A stretch of DNA of 64,000 bases. Source: JAIBJN01 sp963748205. GTDB taxonomy: Bacteria; Actinomycetota; Thermoleophilia; Gaiellales; Gaiellaceae. Below the pieces are notes generated by a model. It was given only the letters and a program-made list of their open reading frames with translations. It searched no databases and was not told the origin of the DNA. A program made the translations under genes and the position numbers. Every line of letters begins with the position of its first letter. Position 1 is the stretch's first letter. The stretch is from positions 1 through 64,000 of the forward strand of contig CAVVIB010000012.1 of NCBI GenBank assembly GCA_963748205.1. Reading direction: 5' to 3'. Shown here one piece after another: positions 53,819 to 61,794 of this stretch.

Positions 53819-54490
53819 ATGACCGCAGGTCTGGACAGAAAGGAGCAGGCTTCCGAACGCTTCGGCGAGCGTCGGGGCGGTTCGCTGGCCTGCATCGTCG
53901 CGGACGACCATCCGGTCGTCCTCGAGGCCGTGTGCGCCCTGCTCGAGAGCCGTGGGCTCGTCGTGCAGGCGCGAGCCACGGACGGCGAGGCGGCGCTCGC
54001 GCTCATCGCGAAGCACCGGCCGCCGGTGGCGCTCGTCGATCTGCGGCTGCCCGGCATGAGCGGCTCGGAGGCCGCGCGCGAGGCCCAGCGTCTCTCGCCC
54101 GAGACGGCCGTGATCGTCTACACGGGCCAGACCGACGTCGCCTGCATGACCGAGGTGCTCGACGCCGGCGCCAAGGGCTTCGTGCTCAAGGACGCCCCGC
54201 TCGACGACCTGATCCGCGCGATCGACATGGTCGCCGACGGGGGCGTGTACGTCGATCCGGCCCTCGCCGGCGTCTTCATCGACGCGAAGGGCACCGGCAG
54301 GCTCACCACGCGCGAGCGCGAGGTGCTCCGCCTGGCCGCCGACGGTCTCTCGAGCGAGAAGATCGGCGAGCGGCTCTTCCTGTCCCCCCAGACCGTCCGC
54401 GGTCACGTCGGGAACGCCATGGGCAAGCTCCAGGCGCACACCCGCACGCAGGCCGTGGCGACCGCTCTGCGCGAGCGGCTGATCGCGTAG
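53819..54490 (+). CDS. NarL/FixJ-family response regulator
   Basis: A 223-residue regulator starting at ATG 53819 behind AGGAGG. The receiver has the acidic pair in CIVADDHPVVLEAV, the Asp in VALVDLRLPGMSGSEA, Thr in VIVYTGQ and Lys in FVLKDAPLDDLIRAI. The C-terminal LuxR HTH is LTTREREVLRLAADGLSSEK and LFLSPQTVRGHVGNAMGKL. Just upstream, GAAAC and GTTTC form a small inverted repeat (about 53752-53769) that could be an operator. The hybrid kinase starts nine bases after its stop, so the two form an operon and probably a pair. Confidence 0.9.
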   Translation: MTAGLDRKEQASERFGERRGGSLACIVADDHPVVLEAVCALLESRGLVVQARATDGEAALALIAKHRPPVALVDLRLPGMSGSEAAREAQRLSPETAVIVYTGQTDVACMTEVLDAGAKGFVLKDAPLDDLIRAIDMVADGGVYVDPALAGVFIDAKGTGRLTTREREVLRLAADGLSSEKIGERLFLSPQTVRGHVGNAMGKLQAHTRTQAVATALRERLIA

Positions 54491-54499
54491 GGAACGACG

Positions 54500-56512
54500 A
54501 TGGCCGCGTCGACTCTTTCCCTTGCAGAGCGGCTGGGAGGCCGCGGAGACGGGCGGGCCGACTCCGAGCGTGCCGGCATGGCGCGCGCGGGGTTCTACCT
54601 CCTCGCCGTGGGCGGCCTGCTCGCGCTCGTCTCGCTGGCGCTTCCGACGGACGAGGCGCGGAACGGCACGGCCATCTTCGTCACGGCGACGATCGCGCTC
54701 GCTCTCTCGCTCGTCCCGCTCGTCGGCTTCGACCGCCTGCCGGTCGTCGCCTTCGAGCTCCTCGCCTCCGCGGGCACGCTGCTCGTCAGCTCGGCCCTCT
54801 GGTTCGGCGGCACGGACGGCTACGAGCTCTTCTACTTCTGGGTCGCGCTCTACGCGGCGTACTTCCTGCGTCCGCGGAAGGTCGTGGGCCAGCTCGCGTT
54901 CATCGTCTCGTGCTACGGGGCCGTCGAGCTCGCGGGCCCGGGCCAGGGCGTGACCCCGGTGCACTGGCTCGTGGCGGCGGGGACGCTCTCGGTCGCCGCC
55001 GGGCTGGTCATGCTCCTCAAGGCCAACCTCGTCGGCAGCATCGAGCGCCTCGAGGCCCTGATCGAGGCCTCGCCGCTCGCGAGCATCGAGCTCGACGCCG
55101 AGGGGCGCGTCCGCGGCTGGAACGGCGCGGCGGAGTCGCTCCTCGGCTGGCGCTTCGACGAAGTCGTCGGCCGGCCGCTGCCGGTCGAGGCCGGCGACGC
55201 CCTCCTGGCCGACCTGGTCAGGTCGGGGCCCGCGCGCGTCGACCACGAGCTCACCTGCGTGCGCCGGACCGGCGAGGTCTTCGACGCATCGCTCCACTCG
55301 GCCCCCGTGGGCAACGGCAACGGGATCGTGGGCGGGCACATCGTCCTTCTCGCCGACACGAGCGCCCGCAAGGAGATCGACAAGCGGCTCGCGCACGCGA
55401 GCAAGATGGAGTCGATCGGCCGGCTGGCGGGCGGGATCGCGCACGACTTCAACAACCTGCTGCTCGTCATGCGCAGCCACGCGAGCTTGCTGCGCGAGCG
55501 CCTGGGCGAGATCGTCGCGACGGAGCTCGACGAGGTCGAGCGCGCCGCGGACGACGCCGGACGCCTCGTGCGCCAGCTGCTCGCCTTCAGCCGCAACCAG
55601 GACGTCGAGCCGACGATCATCGACGCGGACGTCGTCCTCGCGCACGTCGAGACGATGCTCCGGCCCCTGATGCACGAGGACGTCGAGCTCGTCCGCGCGC
55701 CGAGCGTCATCCCTCCGACCGCGCTCGCCGATCCGACCCAGGTCGAGCTGATCGTCGTCAACCTCGCGCTCAATGCCCGCGACGCCCTGCCCGAGGGCGG
55801 GACGATCACGGTCGCGACGGAGATCGTCGAGCGCGACGGCGAGCGGTGGGTCGCGGTCCGCGTCTCCGACACGGGTGTCGGCATGGACGAGGACACGAAG
55901 GAGCACATCTTCGAGCCCTTCTTCACCACCAAGGACGAGTCGCTGGGCACCGGCCTCGGGCTCTTCATCGTCCACGAGCTCGTGGAGCACGCGGGCGGCG
56001 CCATCGAGATGTCCAGCGCGCCGGGGCAGGGGACGACCTTCAGCGTCTTCCTGCCGTACGTCGAGCACATGATCGACGACGCGCTCGTGCCCGTCGCGGC
56101 CGAGCCGGAGCTCGACGACGCGCTTGCAGGCGGGATGGAGACCGTGCTCATCGCCGACGACGAGGAGGACGTGCGCGAGTCGATCCGCGAGGCGCTCGAG
56201 CACTACGGCTACACGGTCCTGAGCGCCGGGGACCCGACGACCGCGCTCGTGCTCGCCCGCGAACGCGCGGACGACATCGACCTCGTCCTCACCGACCTCG
56301 TCATGCCGGACATGAACGGCCGCGAGCTCGGCCGCCGGCTCGCGGCGATCGCCCCCGACCTCCCCGTCATCTACATGTCCGGCCGCTCCGACGGCTCGCA
56401 GCTCGTCGACCACGAGGTGCTGTTCCTCGCCAAGCCCTTCTCGCCGCCCGCGCTCGCGTCGAAGATCCGCGAGGCGCTCAGGGAGGCGAAGGTGACCGCG
56501 GTGAGGAGGTGA
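54500..56512 (+). CDS. hybrid sensor histidine kinase/response regulator
   Basis: A 670-residue membrane kinase. About five or six helices occupy residues 27-165 (AGFYLLAVGGLLALVSLAL, IFVTATIALALSLVPLVG, LFYFWVALYAAYFLRP, LVAAGTLSVAAGLVMLL). A PAS domain follows (LIEASPLASIELDAEGRVRG). The HisKA is SIGRLAGGIAHDFNNLLLVM, of the HDFNN type. HATPase motifs are VNLALNARDALPEGG, SDTGVGMDEDTKEHIFEPFF and GTGLGLFIVHELVE. A C-terminal receiver carries TVLIADDEEDVRES, LVLTDLVMPDMNG and FLAKPFS. The GCxEEE-like architecture is that of PAS-HDFNN-REC phosphorelay sensors. The HD-GYP gene follows closely. Confidence 0.9.
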   Translation: MAASTLSLAERLGGRGDGRADSERAGMARAGFYLLAVGGLLALVSLALPTDEARNGTAIFVTATIALALSLVPLVGFDRLPVVAFELLASAGTLLVSSALWFGGTDGYELFYFWVALYAAYFLRPRKVVGQLAFIVSCYGAVELAGPGQGVTPVHWLVAAGTLSVAAGLVMLLKANLVGSIERLEALIEASPLASIELDAEGRVRGWNGAAESLLGWRFDEVVGRPLPVEAGDALLADLVRSGPARVDHELTCVRRTGEVFDASLHSAPVGNGNGIVGGHIVLLADTSARKEIDKRLAHASKMESIGRLAGGIAHDFNNLLLVMRSHASLLRERLGEIVATELDEVERAADDAGRLVRQLLAFSRNQDVEPTIIDADVVLAHVETMLRPLMHEDVELVRAPSVIPPTALADPTQVELIVVNLALNARDALPEGGTITVATEIVERDGERWVAVRVSDTGVGMDEDTKEHIFEPFFTTKDESLGTGLGLFIVHELVEHAGGAIEMSSAPGQGTTFSVFLPYVEHMIDDALVPVAAEPELDDALAGGMETVLIADDEEDVRESIREALEHYGYTVLSAGDPTTALVLARERADDIDLVLTDLVMPDMNGRELGRRLAAIAPDLPVIYMSGRSDGSQLVDHEVLFLAKPFSPPALASKIREALREAKVTAVRR

Positions 56513-56602
56513 GGGCGGTGGAGACCCCTCTCGACGAGCCGGCTGCTCGAGCGCCCGGTCCCGGAGAGCGTCCCTCTCGAAGGGCAGACGGCCGAGGTCG
56601 AC

Positions 56603-57160
56603 GTGATCGGCCCGCTCCTGCGGGCGAGCGCCACCGCCGACGTGGACGGCGGGAGGCACGTGAACCGCGTCGGGCGCTACGTCGGCCTGACGGCGAAGAC
56701 GCTCGGCCTCGAATGGGCCATGTGCAGCGAGCTCGCGAGCTCGTGCCGCCTCCACGACATCGGCAAGCTCGGCGTCCCGAACCGGATCCTCCTCAAGCCG
56801 GCTGCACTGACGTCGGGAGAGCGCCGCATCGTCGAGCAGCACGCCGCGATCGGGTACCGGATCCTCGCCGGCTCCGGGTCGGAGCTCCTCGACCTGGCGG
56901 CGACGATCGCCCTCACGCACCACGAGCGCTTCGACGGCGGCGGGTATCCCCACGGCCTCGCCGGCGAGGAGATCCCGCTCGCGGGGCGCATCGCCGCCGT
57001 CGCCGACGTCTACGACGCGCTGACGAGCCGCAGGGTGTACCGCGACGCACTGCCGTCGGAGGAAGCCATCGCGCTCATGCTGTCGGGCTCCGGGTCGCAC
57101 TTCGATCCCGCCGTGCTCGACGCCTTCCTGCACGCCGTCGGCGCCAGCGCACGCAACTAA
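56603..57160 (+). CDS. HD-GYP-domain phosphohydrolase
   Basis: A 185-residue HD-GYP protein, probably a cyclic-di-GMP (or cGAMP) phosphodiesterase. The core motifs are CRLHDIGKLGVPNRILLKPA, the metal-binding H in EQHAAIGYRIL, and THHERFDGGGYPHGLAGEEI with the diagnostic G-Y-P, then AVADVYDALTSRRVYRDAL. GTG 56603 is the only start in this frame. A better start may be GTG 56518, directly behind GAGGAGG and overlapping the kinase end: the preceding residues (METPLDEP, then LLERPVPESVPLEG) join if one G near 56542 is removed, and that span is 3n+1. It would then be coupled to the hybrid kinase. Confidence 0.82.
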   Translation: MIGPLLRASATADVDGGRHVNRVGRYVGLTAKTLGLEWAMCSELASSCRLHDIGKLGVPNRILLKPAALTSGERRIVEQHAAIGYRILAGSGSELLDLAATIALTHHERFDGGGYPHGLAGEEIPLAGRIAAVADVYDALTSRRVYRDALPSEEAIALMLSGSGSHFDPAVLDAFLHAVGASARN

Positions 57161-57288
57161 CGCACCGGCTTCCCTGCATTCGGGGGATTCGCCGCCAGGA
57201 ACCGGCCTCGCGAGCGTCCTCCCCTGCGTACACGAACGGAAGGCACCGGTGGGCACTGTCCGGCGCCCTTCCGCGAAGGAGGTACGTC

Positions 57289-58059
57289 ATGAACGGGATT
57301 CGCATTCTGATCGCACTGGCAGCCGTCGCGTTGGCCGCATTCGTGGCTGCTGCTCCCGCGTCGCCTCAGGCGCTCGGCGTCGGCTCGCCGCTTCTCGGCG
57401 ACAACGGCCTCGGCGTGAACCTGCCCGATCTCGGCGGCGGCTCGGCCGGCGGTGGCGGCGGCGGCAACGGAGGCGGCGGTGGAGGCGGAGGCGGTGGCGG
57501 CGGCAGCGCCGCAACCGGCGACGTGTCCGCGGGTGACGCCTCCGCGAACGTCAACGTAGCCTGCATCGAGGCGGACGTCCTCGACATCTCCGCGAAGGTC
57601 GGCAGCTGTACCGCCGGTGGCGGCGGTGGCGGTGGCGGCGGCAACGGAGGGGGCGGCGGTGGGAACGGCGGCGCCGCGGACGCGGAGGCGGACGCGGGCG
57701 AAGTCGGCGCCGATGCGGGCGTCGGCTGTATCGACATCGGGCTCGGCGACCTGGGCGACGGCCTGCAGATCGGCTCGTGCGAGGCGATCATGCCGCCCGC
57801 CGAAGAGGGTCCCGGCGACGGTGGCTCCGGTGAGCTTCCGGCCGAGACCGGCGACGGCGTCGCGGGTGCGGGCGCCGGCGGCACGGGTGGTGCTCTCGGC
57901 GACGGGGCGGACTGCATCGCCTTCGACGAGGCCTCGAGCGCGGGCACGCCGTACGGCATCCCGCCGTGGCTCGCCGGCCTCGTCGGCGTCGCGATGTTCG
58001 GGCTCGGCGCCGCGGTCGCGAGGCGTCGCCGGCCGCACGCGGAGGACGTCGCGGTCTAG
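57289..58059 (+). CDS. secreted glycine-rich protein with C-terminal membrane anchor
   Basis: A 256-residue surface protein behind AAGGAGG. The signal peptide is RILIALAAVALAAFVAAAPA. Two long poly-glycine linkers (encoded at about 57439-57507 and 57614-57674) separate two homologous Cys-containing modules: NVACIEADVLDISAKVGSC and VGCIDIGLGDLGDGLQIGSC. A third Cys piece is ADCIAFDE. The C-terminus has one helix (WLAGLVGVAMFGLGAAVA) and a basic tail (RRRRPHAEDVAV), so it stays anchored with its repeats outside. No family is recognised. The ~18-residue Cys modules may be disulphide loops. Terminator at 58082. Confidence 0.7.
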   Translation: MNGIRILIALAAVALAAFVAAAPASPQALGVGSPLLGDNGLGVNLPDLGGGSAGGGGGGNGGGGGGGGGGGGSAATGDVSAGDASANVNVACIEADVLDISAKVGSCTAGGGGGGGGGNGGGGGGNGGAADAEADAGEVGADAGVGCIDIGLGDLGDGLQIGSCEAIMPPAEEGPGDGGSGELPAETGDGVAGAGAGGTGGALGDGADCIAFDEASSAGTPYGIPPWLAGLVGVAMFGLGAAVARRRRPHAEDVAV

Positions 58060-58081
58060 CTCCGCTCCAGGCCGGCAAAAC

Positions 58082-58115
58082 GAGGGGCGGCCCGACGATC
58101 GCCGGGCCGCCCCTC
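58082..58115. terminator. 13-bp perfect bidirectional terminator
   Basis: GAGGGGCGGCCCG pairs with CGGGCCGCCCCTC across eight bases, exactly between the stops of two convergent genes (58059 and 58125). Confidence 0.75.
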
Positions 58116-58124
58116 CGACTCTCT

Positions 58125-59228
58125 CTACGGACGGACGCGGACGACCGCGCCGGCGCCGGGGCCGAACACGGTGCCGGTCGTCACGTTGAGCGTCCCGTCG
58201 TAGCCGACGGCGACGCCGCCGGGCGCCATGAGCGTCCCGGTGGCGAGCTCCGTCTTCGTCCCGCCCTTCACGGCCCACAGCGCGCCGATCGGCGGTGCGC
58301 CGAAGACCTCGACGCCGAGGAGGCCGTCCTTCACGATCTCGAGGACGTACATCGTCCCGTCACGACCGAAGGCCAGGTCGATCGCGGCCGTGAAGCCGGT
58401 GCCGACCGTGCGGCACGCGCCGACGTTCGGGTTGGCCGGGTCGCAGGTCGCCCCTACGGCGCCCGGTTCGATCCGCCAGATGCGCGACGCGCCCTTCGGG
58501 AAGGGGAAGCCCTTCAGCTCGGACACGTAGTACGCACCGTCGGGGCCGATGGCAACCGAGGTCGGGACCGCCTCGGCCGGCACGAGCGTGCCGGGCGGCG
58601 GGCCCGGGAAGGGAAGCCCGTCGGGCCAGGGCGTGAGCTCCGGCTTGAAGCGAGCGACGGTGGTGATCTTCCGTCGCGTGTCGACCTTCAGGAGATCGTT
58701 GCCGGCCGCGTCCACGACCAGGACGCCCCCGCCGGAGAGCAGCGCCAGCCCGTTCGGGTTGGACTCCTCCGGGAGGTCTTCCTGGTCATCCGGATCCGGG
58801 TCGGTCGTCTGGTAGGCCGCGATGTCGACAGACTCGACGATCGCGCCCTTGCGGTTCAGGCGCACGAGCCGCCCGAACTCGCCTCCACCTTCCTCGGGTG
58901 GCCCGCTCAGCACGGCCCACACCTTGTTCAGGGACTTGAAGGCAACGTCCACGGGGCCGAGCCCCGTCTCCGGATCGACCGGCAGCGTTGCGAACGTGCG
59001 AACCATCGGCGCGCCGCGACGCCGCGGCTCGACGAGGGTCAGCTTGCCGTTGCCGGATTCCGCCACGAGGACGCTGCCACCACCCCCGGCGGCGATGCCG
59101 CGCGGGTTGTCGAGGCCCTGGATGAGCGTTCCGGCAGGATCGGGCTTCGCCGACGCCGTCGAGGCGAAGACCGAGATGACGACGAGAATCGTCGCCGCTG
59201 CGCTCAGCGCGAAGCGACTTCTTGCCAC
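58125..59228 (-). CDS. secreted ScyD/ScyE-family (NHL-like propeller) protein
   Basis: A 367-residue exported protein. GTG 59228 follows GGAAGGGG and gives a normal signal peptide (RFALSAAATILVVISVFASTA). The mature protein has beta-propeller repeats: LIQGLDNPRGIAAGGGGSVL, GPVDVAFKSLNKVWAVLSG, NPNGLALLSGGGVLVVDAAG, VPTSVAIGPDGAYYVSELKG, AIDLAFGRDGTMYVLEIVKD and APGGVAVGYDGTLNVTTG. This is the ScyD/ScyE family pattern, named from cyanobacterial scytonemin clusters but widespread in actinobacteria as secreted proteins of unknown function. No scytonemin genes are nearby, so the name denotes fold only. Confidence 0.82.
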   Translation of the reverse strand: MARSRFALSAAATILVVISVFASTASAKPDPAGTLIQGLDNPRGIAAGGGGSVLVAESGNGKLTLVEPRRRGAPMVRTFATLPVDPETGLGPVDVAFKSLNKVWAVLSGPPEEGGGEFGRLVRLNRKGAIVESVDIAAYQTTDPDPDDQEDLPEESNPNGLALLSGGGVLVVDAAGNDLLKVDTRRKITTVARFKPELTPWPDGLPFPGPPPGTLVPAEAVPTSVAIGPDGAYYVSELKGFPFPKGASRIWRIEPGAVGATCDPANPNVGACRTVGTGFTAAIDLAFGRDGTMYVLEIVKDGLLGVEVFGAPPIGALWAVKGGTKTELATGTLMAPGGVAVGYDGTLNVTTGTVFGPGAGAVVRVRP

Positions 59229-59337
59229 AGATGTACCCCTTCCTCTGGTGTTCGAATTGCGAGCCTCAAACCCGATCATCTCGGCCGATCGGGCGCAACT
59301 GTGCCTTCGGGTAGGCTCCGGTCCGGAGCAACCGCGC

Positions 59338-59883
59338 TTGCGCTCGTTCATCGCCGCACTCTCGCTCGGCTGCCTGCTTGCTCTCGCCGCGGGGTGCGGC
59401 GGCGAAGAGGAGTCGGGGGCCGAAGCGTGGGTCGACGGCGTGTGCTCGAGCGCTCAGGAGTGGCGCGAGAACCTCGCCTCGCTCGCGGTCGACGCGCAGG
59501 TAGAAGGGCTGTCGCCCGAGACGGTGATGACGGCCATCGAGGGCGGCGTCGAGGCCACGCAGCGCTTGCGCGACCAGCTCAACGACCTCGGAACGCCGGA
59601 CACCGAGGCCGGCGCCGAGATCGAGCGCGAGCTCGACGAATTGGCCGACAGCGTCGTCGAGTCGGTGGAGGAGGCACGCGACCAGGCCGAGGACCTGCCC
59701 GAGGACCAGAGCGTGCCCGAGCTGATCCAGGCGCTGACGTCGATCGCGGGCGACCTCCAGTCCCTCGTCGGCGAGGCGCAGGCGACGTTCGCCGAGCTCC
59801 AGGAGCTCGAGCCCGGCCAGGAGCTCGAGGAGGCGTTCGAGGGCTCCGAGGACTGCCGGGACCTGCGCGAGGATGGCGGCTAG
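59338..59883 (+). CDS. lipoprotein with helical (coiled-coil) body
   Basis: A 181-residue lipoprotein. TTG 59338 has CGGAG nine bases upstream and gives RSFIAALSLGCLLALAAGC, a signal sequence ending in the lipobox LAAGC. The mature part is almost wholly alpha-helical and acidic, with heptad-like stretches (GVEATQRLRDQLNDLGTP, EIERELDELADSVVESVEEA, VGEAQATFAELQELEPG), and three Cys. Its end overlaps the start of an MFS transporter gene by 11 bases, so the two are translated together, and a small anchored protein follows. A periplasm-side accessory for the transporter is inferred. Confidence 0.7.
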   Translation: MRSFIAALSLGCLLALAAGCGGEEESGAEAWVDGVCSSAQEWRENLASLAVDAQVEGLSPETVMTAIEGGVEATQRLRDQLNDLGTPDTEAGAEIERELDELADSVVESVEEARDQAEDLPEDQSVPELIQALTSIAGDLQSLVGEAQATFAELQELEPGQELEEAFEGSEDCRDLREDGG

Positions 59884-61255
59884 CCCACCGGCCGCGAGCC
59901 CGGCGCAACGGCCGCGGCTCGCGCTGGAGATCGCGCTCGCGGTCTCCGTGGCGGTCGCGTTCGCCGACTCCTCGATCGTCGTCCTCGCGCTGCCGGAGCT
60001 CTACGTCGACTTCCAGACGTCGATCCCGGGGATCTCGTGGGTGGTGACGGCGTACAACGTCGCGGTCGTCGTCGCCTCGCTCGCGCTCCTGCCCGTCCTC
60101 CGCCGCGTCAGGCCCGCGTGGCTCGCGCTCGCCGGGCTGCTCGTCTTCCTCGGCTCCTCGGTCGTCTGCGCTCTCGCCGACGGCCTGGAGACGCTGATCG
60201 CCGGGCGCGTGGCGCAGGGAGTCGGCGCCGCGCTGGTGCTCGGGGCGTCGCTCCCGCTCTTCGTGGCCATCGGCGACCGGCGCGAGCGCGCGATCGGGAT
60301 CTGGATCGCGGCCGGGACGCTCGGCACCGCCGTCGGTCCCGCTCTCGGCGGGATCCTCACGGAGGCGTTCGACTGGCGCGCGATCTTCGCCGTCCAGGCG
60401 CCCCTCGCCGCGGCCGCGATCGTGGTCGCGCTCCACCCGCGCGCCCGGGCGCTTCCGCCGCCGTCGCCCATCGCCGAGCGCGTTCCGCTCGGGGCTGCGC
60501 CGGCGCTGATCTTCCTCTTCGCCGCGCTGGTCGGCGCGCTCTTCCTCGCCGTGCTGCTCATCGTCACCGTCTGGGGCTACGGGCCGTTGTCCGGCGCCGC
60601 CATCGTCAGCGCGCTGCCGTTGGCGGCACTGGCCGCGCGCCCGCTCTCGAGCCGCCTCCCGAGCCCGGCCGACCTGGCCGGCGGATCCGTACTGCTGGCC
60701 ATGGGGCTGGTCGGGCTCGCGCTACTCCCGGCGAGCGACCCCGCCTACGCGGTCCCGGCGCTCGCGCTGGCCGGCGCAGGGCTCGGCCTCGCCCTCCCGC
60801 CGCTCACGCGGGCGTCCATCCCTGATCATGGCGAGTCGGGGCGCAGCGCGGTCATGTCGGTCGGCGTGCGGCACCTCGGCCTCGTCGTCGGGCTCCTCGC
60901 GGTGGCGCCCCTGCTGGCCGCGGAGCTCGACGAGGCCGCCGACCAGGCCACGATCAACGCCACTGCCGTCATCCTCGACGCACCCCTGCCGATCCAGACG
61001 AAGATCCCGGTCGCGCTCGAGCTCTACGACGAGTTCCAGGCGACGCCCGAGGGCGAGATCCCCGACCTCGCGCGGCCGTTCGACGAGCACGGCGCCGAGG
61101 ACGACGAGACCGTGAGCCAGACCCGCGACGACCTGCTCGACTCCGTGCAGGCGGTGCTCACGCGCGCGTTCCGTTCGTCGTTCACGCTCTCGGCCGTCTT
61201 CGCGCTCCTCGCGGGGGCGGCGGCCGTCGCGTTCGCACGGAGGTCACCGGCGTGA
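59873..61255 (+). CDS. MFS transporter with large extracytoplasmic loop
   Basis: A 460-residue MFS protein related to DHA2 drug exporters. Helix 1 is IALAVSVAVAFADSSIVVLA, where DSSIV replaces the usual D-x-T-I-V. WVVTAYNVAVVVASLALLP, a poor motif A (RRVRPAWL) and GTAVGPALGGILTE (motif C) are visible. Between the last two helices lies a hydrophilic loop of ~85 residues (ELDEAADQATINATAVILDA to DDLLDSVQAVLTRAF), unusually long for the family. Genes for a coiled-coil lipoprotein (11-bp overlap) and a small anchored protein (4-bp overlap) flank it. The set could form an envelope-spanning exporter; the substrate is unknown. Confidence 0.82.
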   Translation: MAASPPAASPAQRPRLALEIALAVSVAVAFADSSIVVLALPELYVDFQTSIPGISWVVTAYNVAVVVASLALLPVLRRVRPAWLALAGLLVFLGSSVVCALADGLETLIAGRVAQGVGAALVLGASLPLFVAIGDRRERAIGIWIAAGTLGTAVGPALGGILTEAFDWRAIFAVQAPLAAAAIVVALHPRARALPPPSPIAERVPLGAAPALIFLFAALVGALFLAVLLIVTVWGYGPLSGAAIVSALPLAALAARPLSSRLPSPADLAGGSVLLAMGLVGLALLPASDPAYAVPALALAGAGLGLALPPLTRASIPDHGESGRSAVMSVGVRHLGLVVGLLAVAPLLAAELDEAADQATINATAVILDAPLPIQTKIPVALELYDEFQATPEGEIPDLARPFDEHGAEDDETVSQTRDDLLDSVQAVLTRAFRSSFTLSAVFALLAGAAAVAFARRSPA

Positions 61256-61725
61256 GCCGGGCGCGCCAGGGCTATCTCGCCCTCGCCGCGCTCCTCGTCG
61301 CCGGCGTCGTGCTGATCGCGGTCGAGCTGAGCAACGGCGCCCGCGACCACGGCGAATCGACCGCGGCCGATCCGTGCGCCGACCGGCAGCCCTTCCCCGG
61401 CGACGGCTTCGAGGCCACGCTCCAGCGCATCGCCCTCGACGGGCTCGACGGCGCCGCGTGCGAGCTCGGGACGACGCGCGAGGAGCTCGTCCTCTCGTTC
61501 GACTCGCAACTCGGTGGCGACGTCGAGTGGGATCAGGAGACGCTCGAGCAGGCACTGCGCTCCGGCCTCGAGGAGGCGATCGACGACGCCGAGGCCCGCG
61601 ACTCGCTCGGGAGCATCGAGGCAACCATCCTCCGGGAACTGGTCTCTCGCGCTCCGCTCGACTGGCTGATCGAGGGCGGCGGCGACCTCGCCGACCTCTT
61701 CGGCGGGATCTTCGACCGGCGGTGA
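61252..61725 (+). CDS. small membrane-anchored extracytoplasmic protein
   Basis: A 157-residue protein starting at GTG 61252, overlapping the MFS stop by four bases. One N-terminal helix (GYLALAALLVAGVVLIAVEL) is followed by an outside domain with two Cys (DPCADRQPF and AACELGTTREEL) and acidic helices (DQETLEQALRSGLEEAIDDA, APLDWLIEGGGDLADLFGG). No family is recognised. Its translation is coupled to the MFS transporter, so it is probably a partner or assembly factor of it. Confidence 0.65.
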   Translation: MSRARQGYLALAALLVAGVVLIAVELSNGARDHGESTAADPCADRQPFPGDGFEATLQRIALDGLDGAACELGTTREELVLSFDSQLGGDVEWDQETLEQALRSGLEEAIDDAEARDSLGSIEATILRELVSRAPLDWLIEGGGDLADLFGGIFDRR

Positions 61726-61794
61726 CCGGCGGCGCTCCCGGCGCCGTATGGAACGCGTGGGGAACCTTTCGCGAATCGACCCGGTCTGAAGGTC

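Noticed and set aside
53932..57288. Very long plus-strand open frame running under the NarL, hybrid kinase and HD-GYP genes
   Set aside because: Arg/Gly/Pro-rich shadow frame typical of GC-rich DNA; the other frames carry clear domains and ribosome binding sites. Only its last part (57289-58059) is a real gene.
57439..57674. Short tandem repeats as a possible phase-variable locus
   Set aside because: The repeats are in-frame GGN codons for poly-glycine linkers with varied third bases, so slippage would add or remove glycines and not switch the gene off. Length variation remains possible.
57840..57870. LPAETG in the glycine-rich surface protein, resembling a sortase LPxTG site
   Set aside because: It has one residue too many (L-P-A-E-T-G), lies about 40 residues before the C-terminal helix with another Cys piece between, and no sortase gene is in the window.
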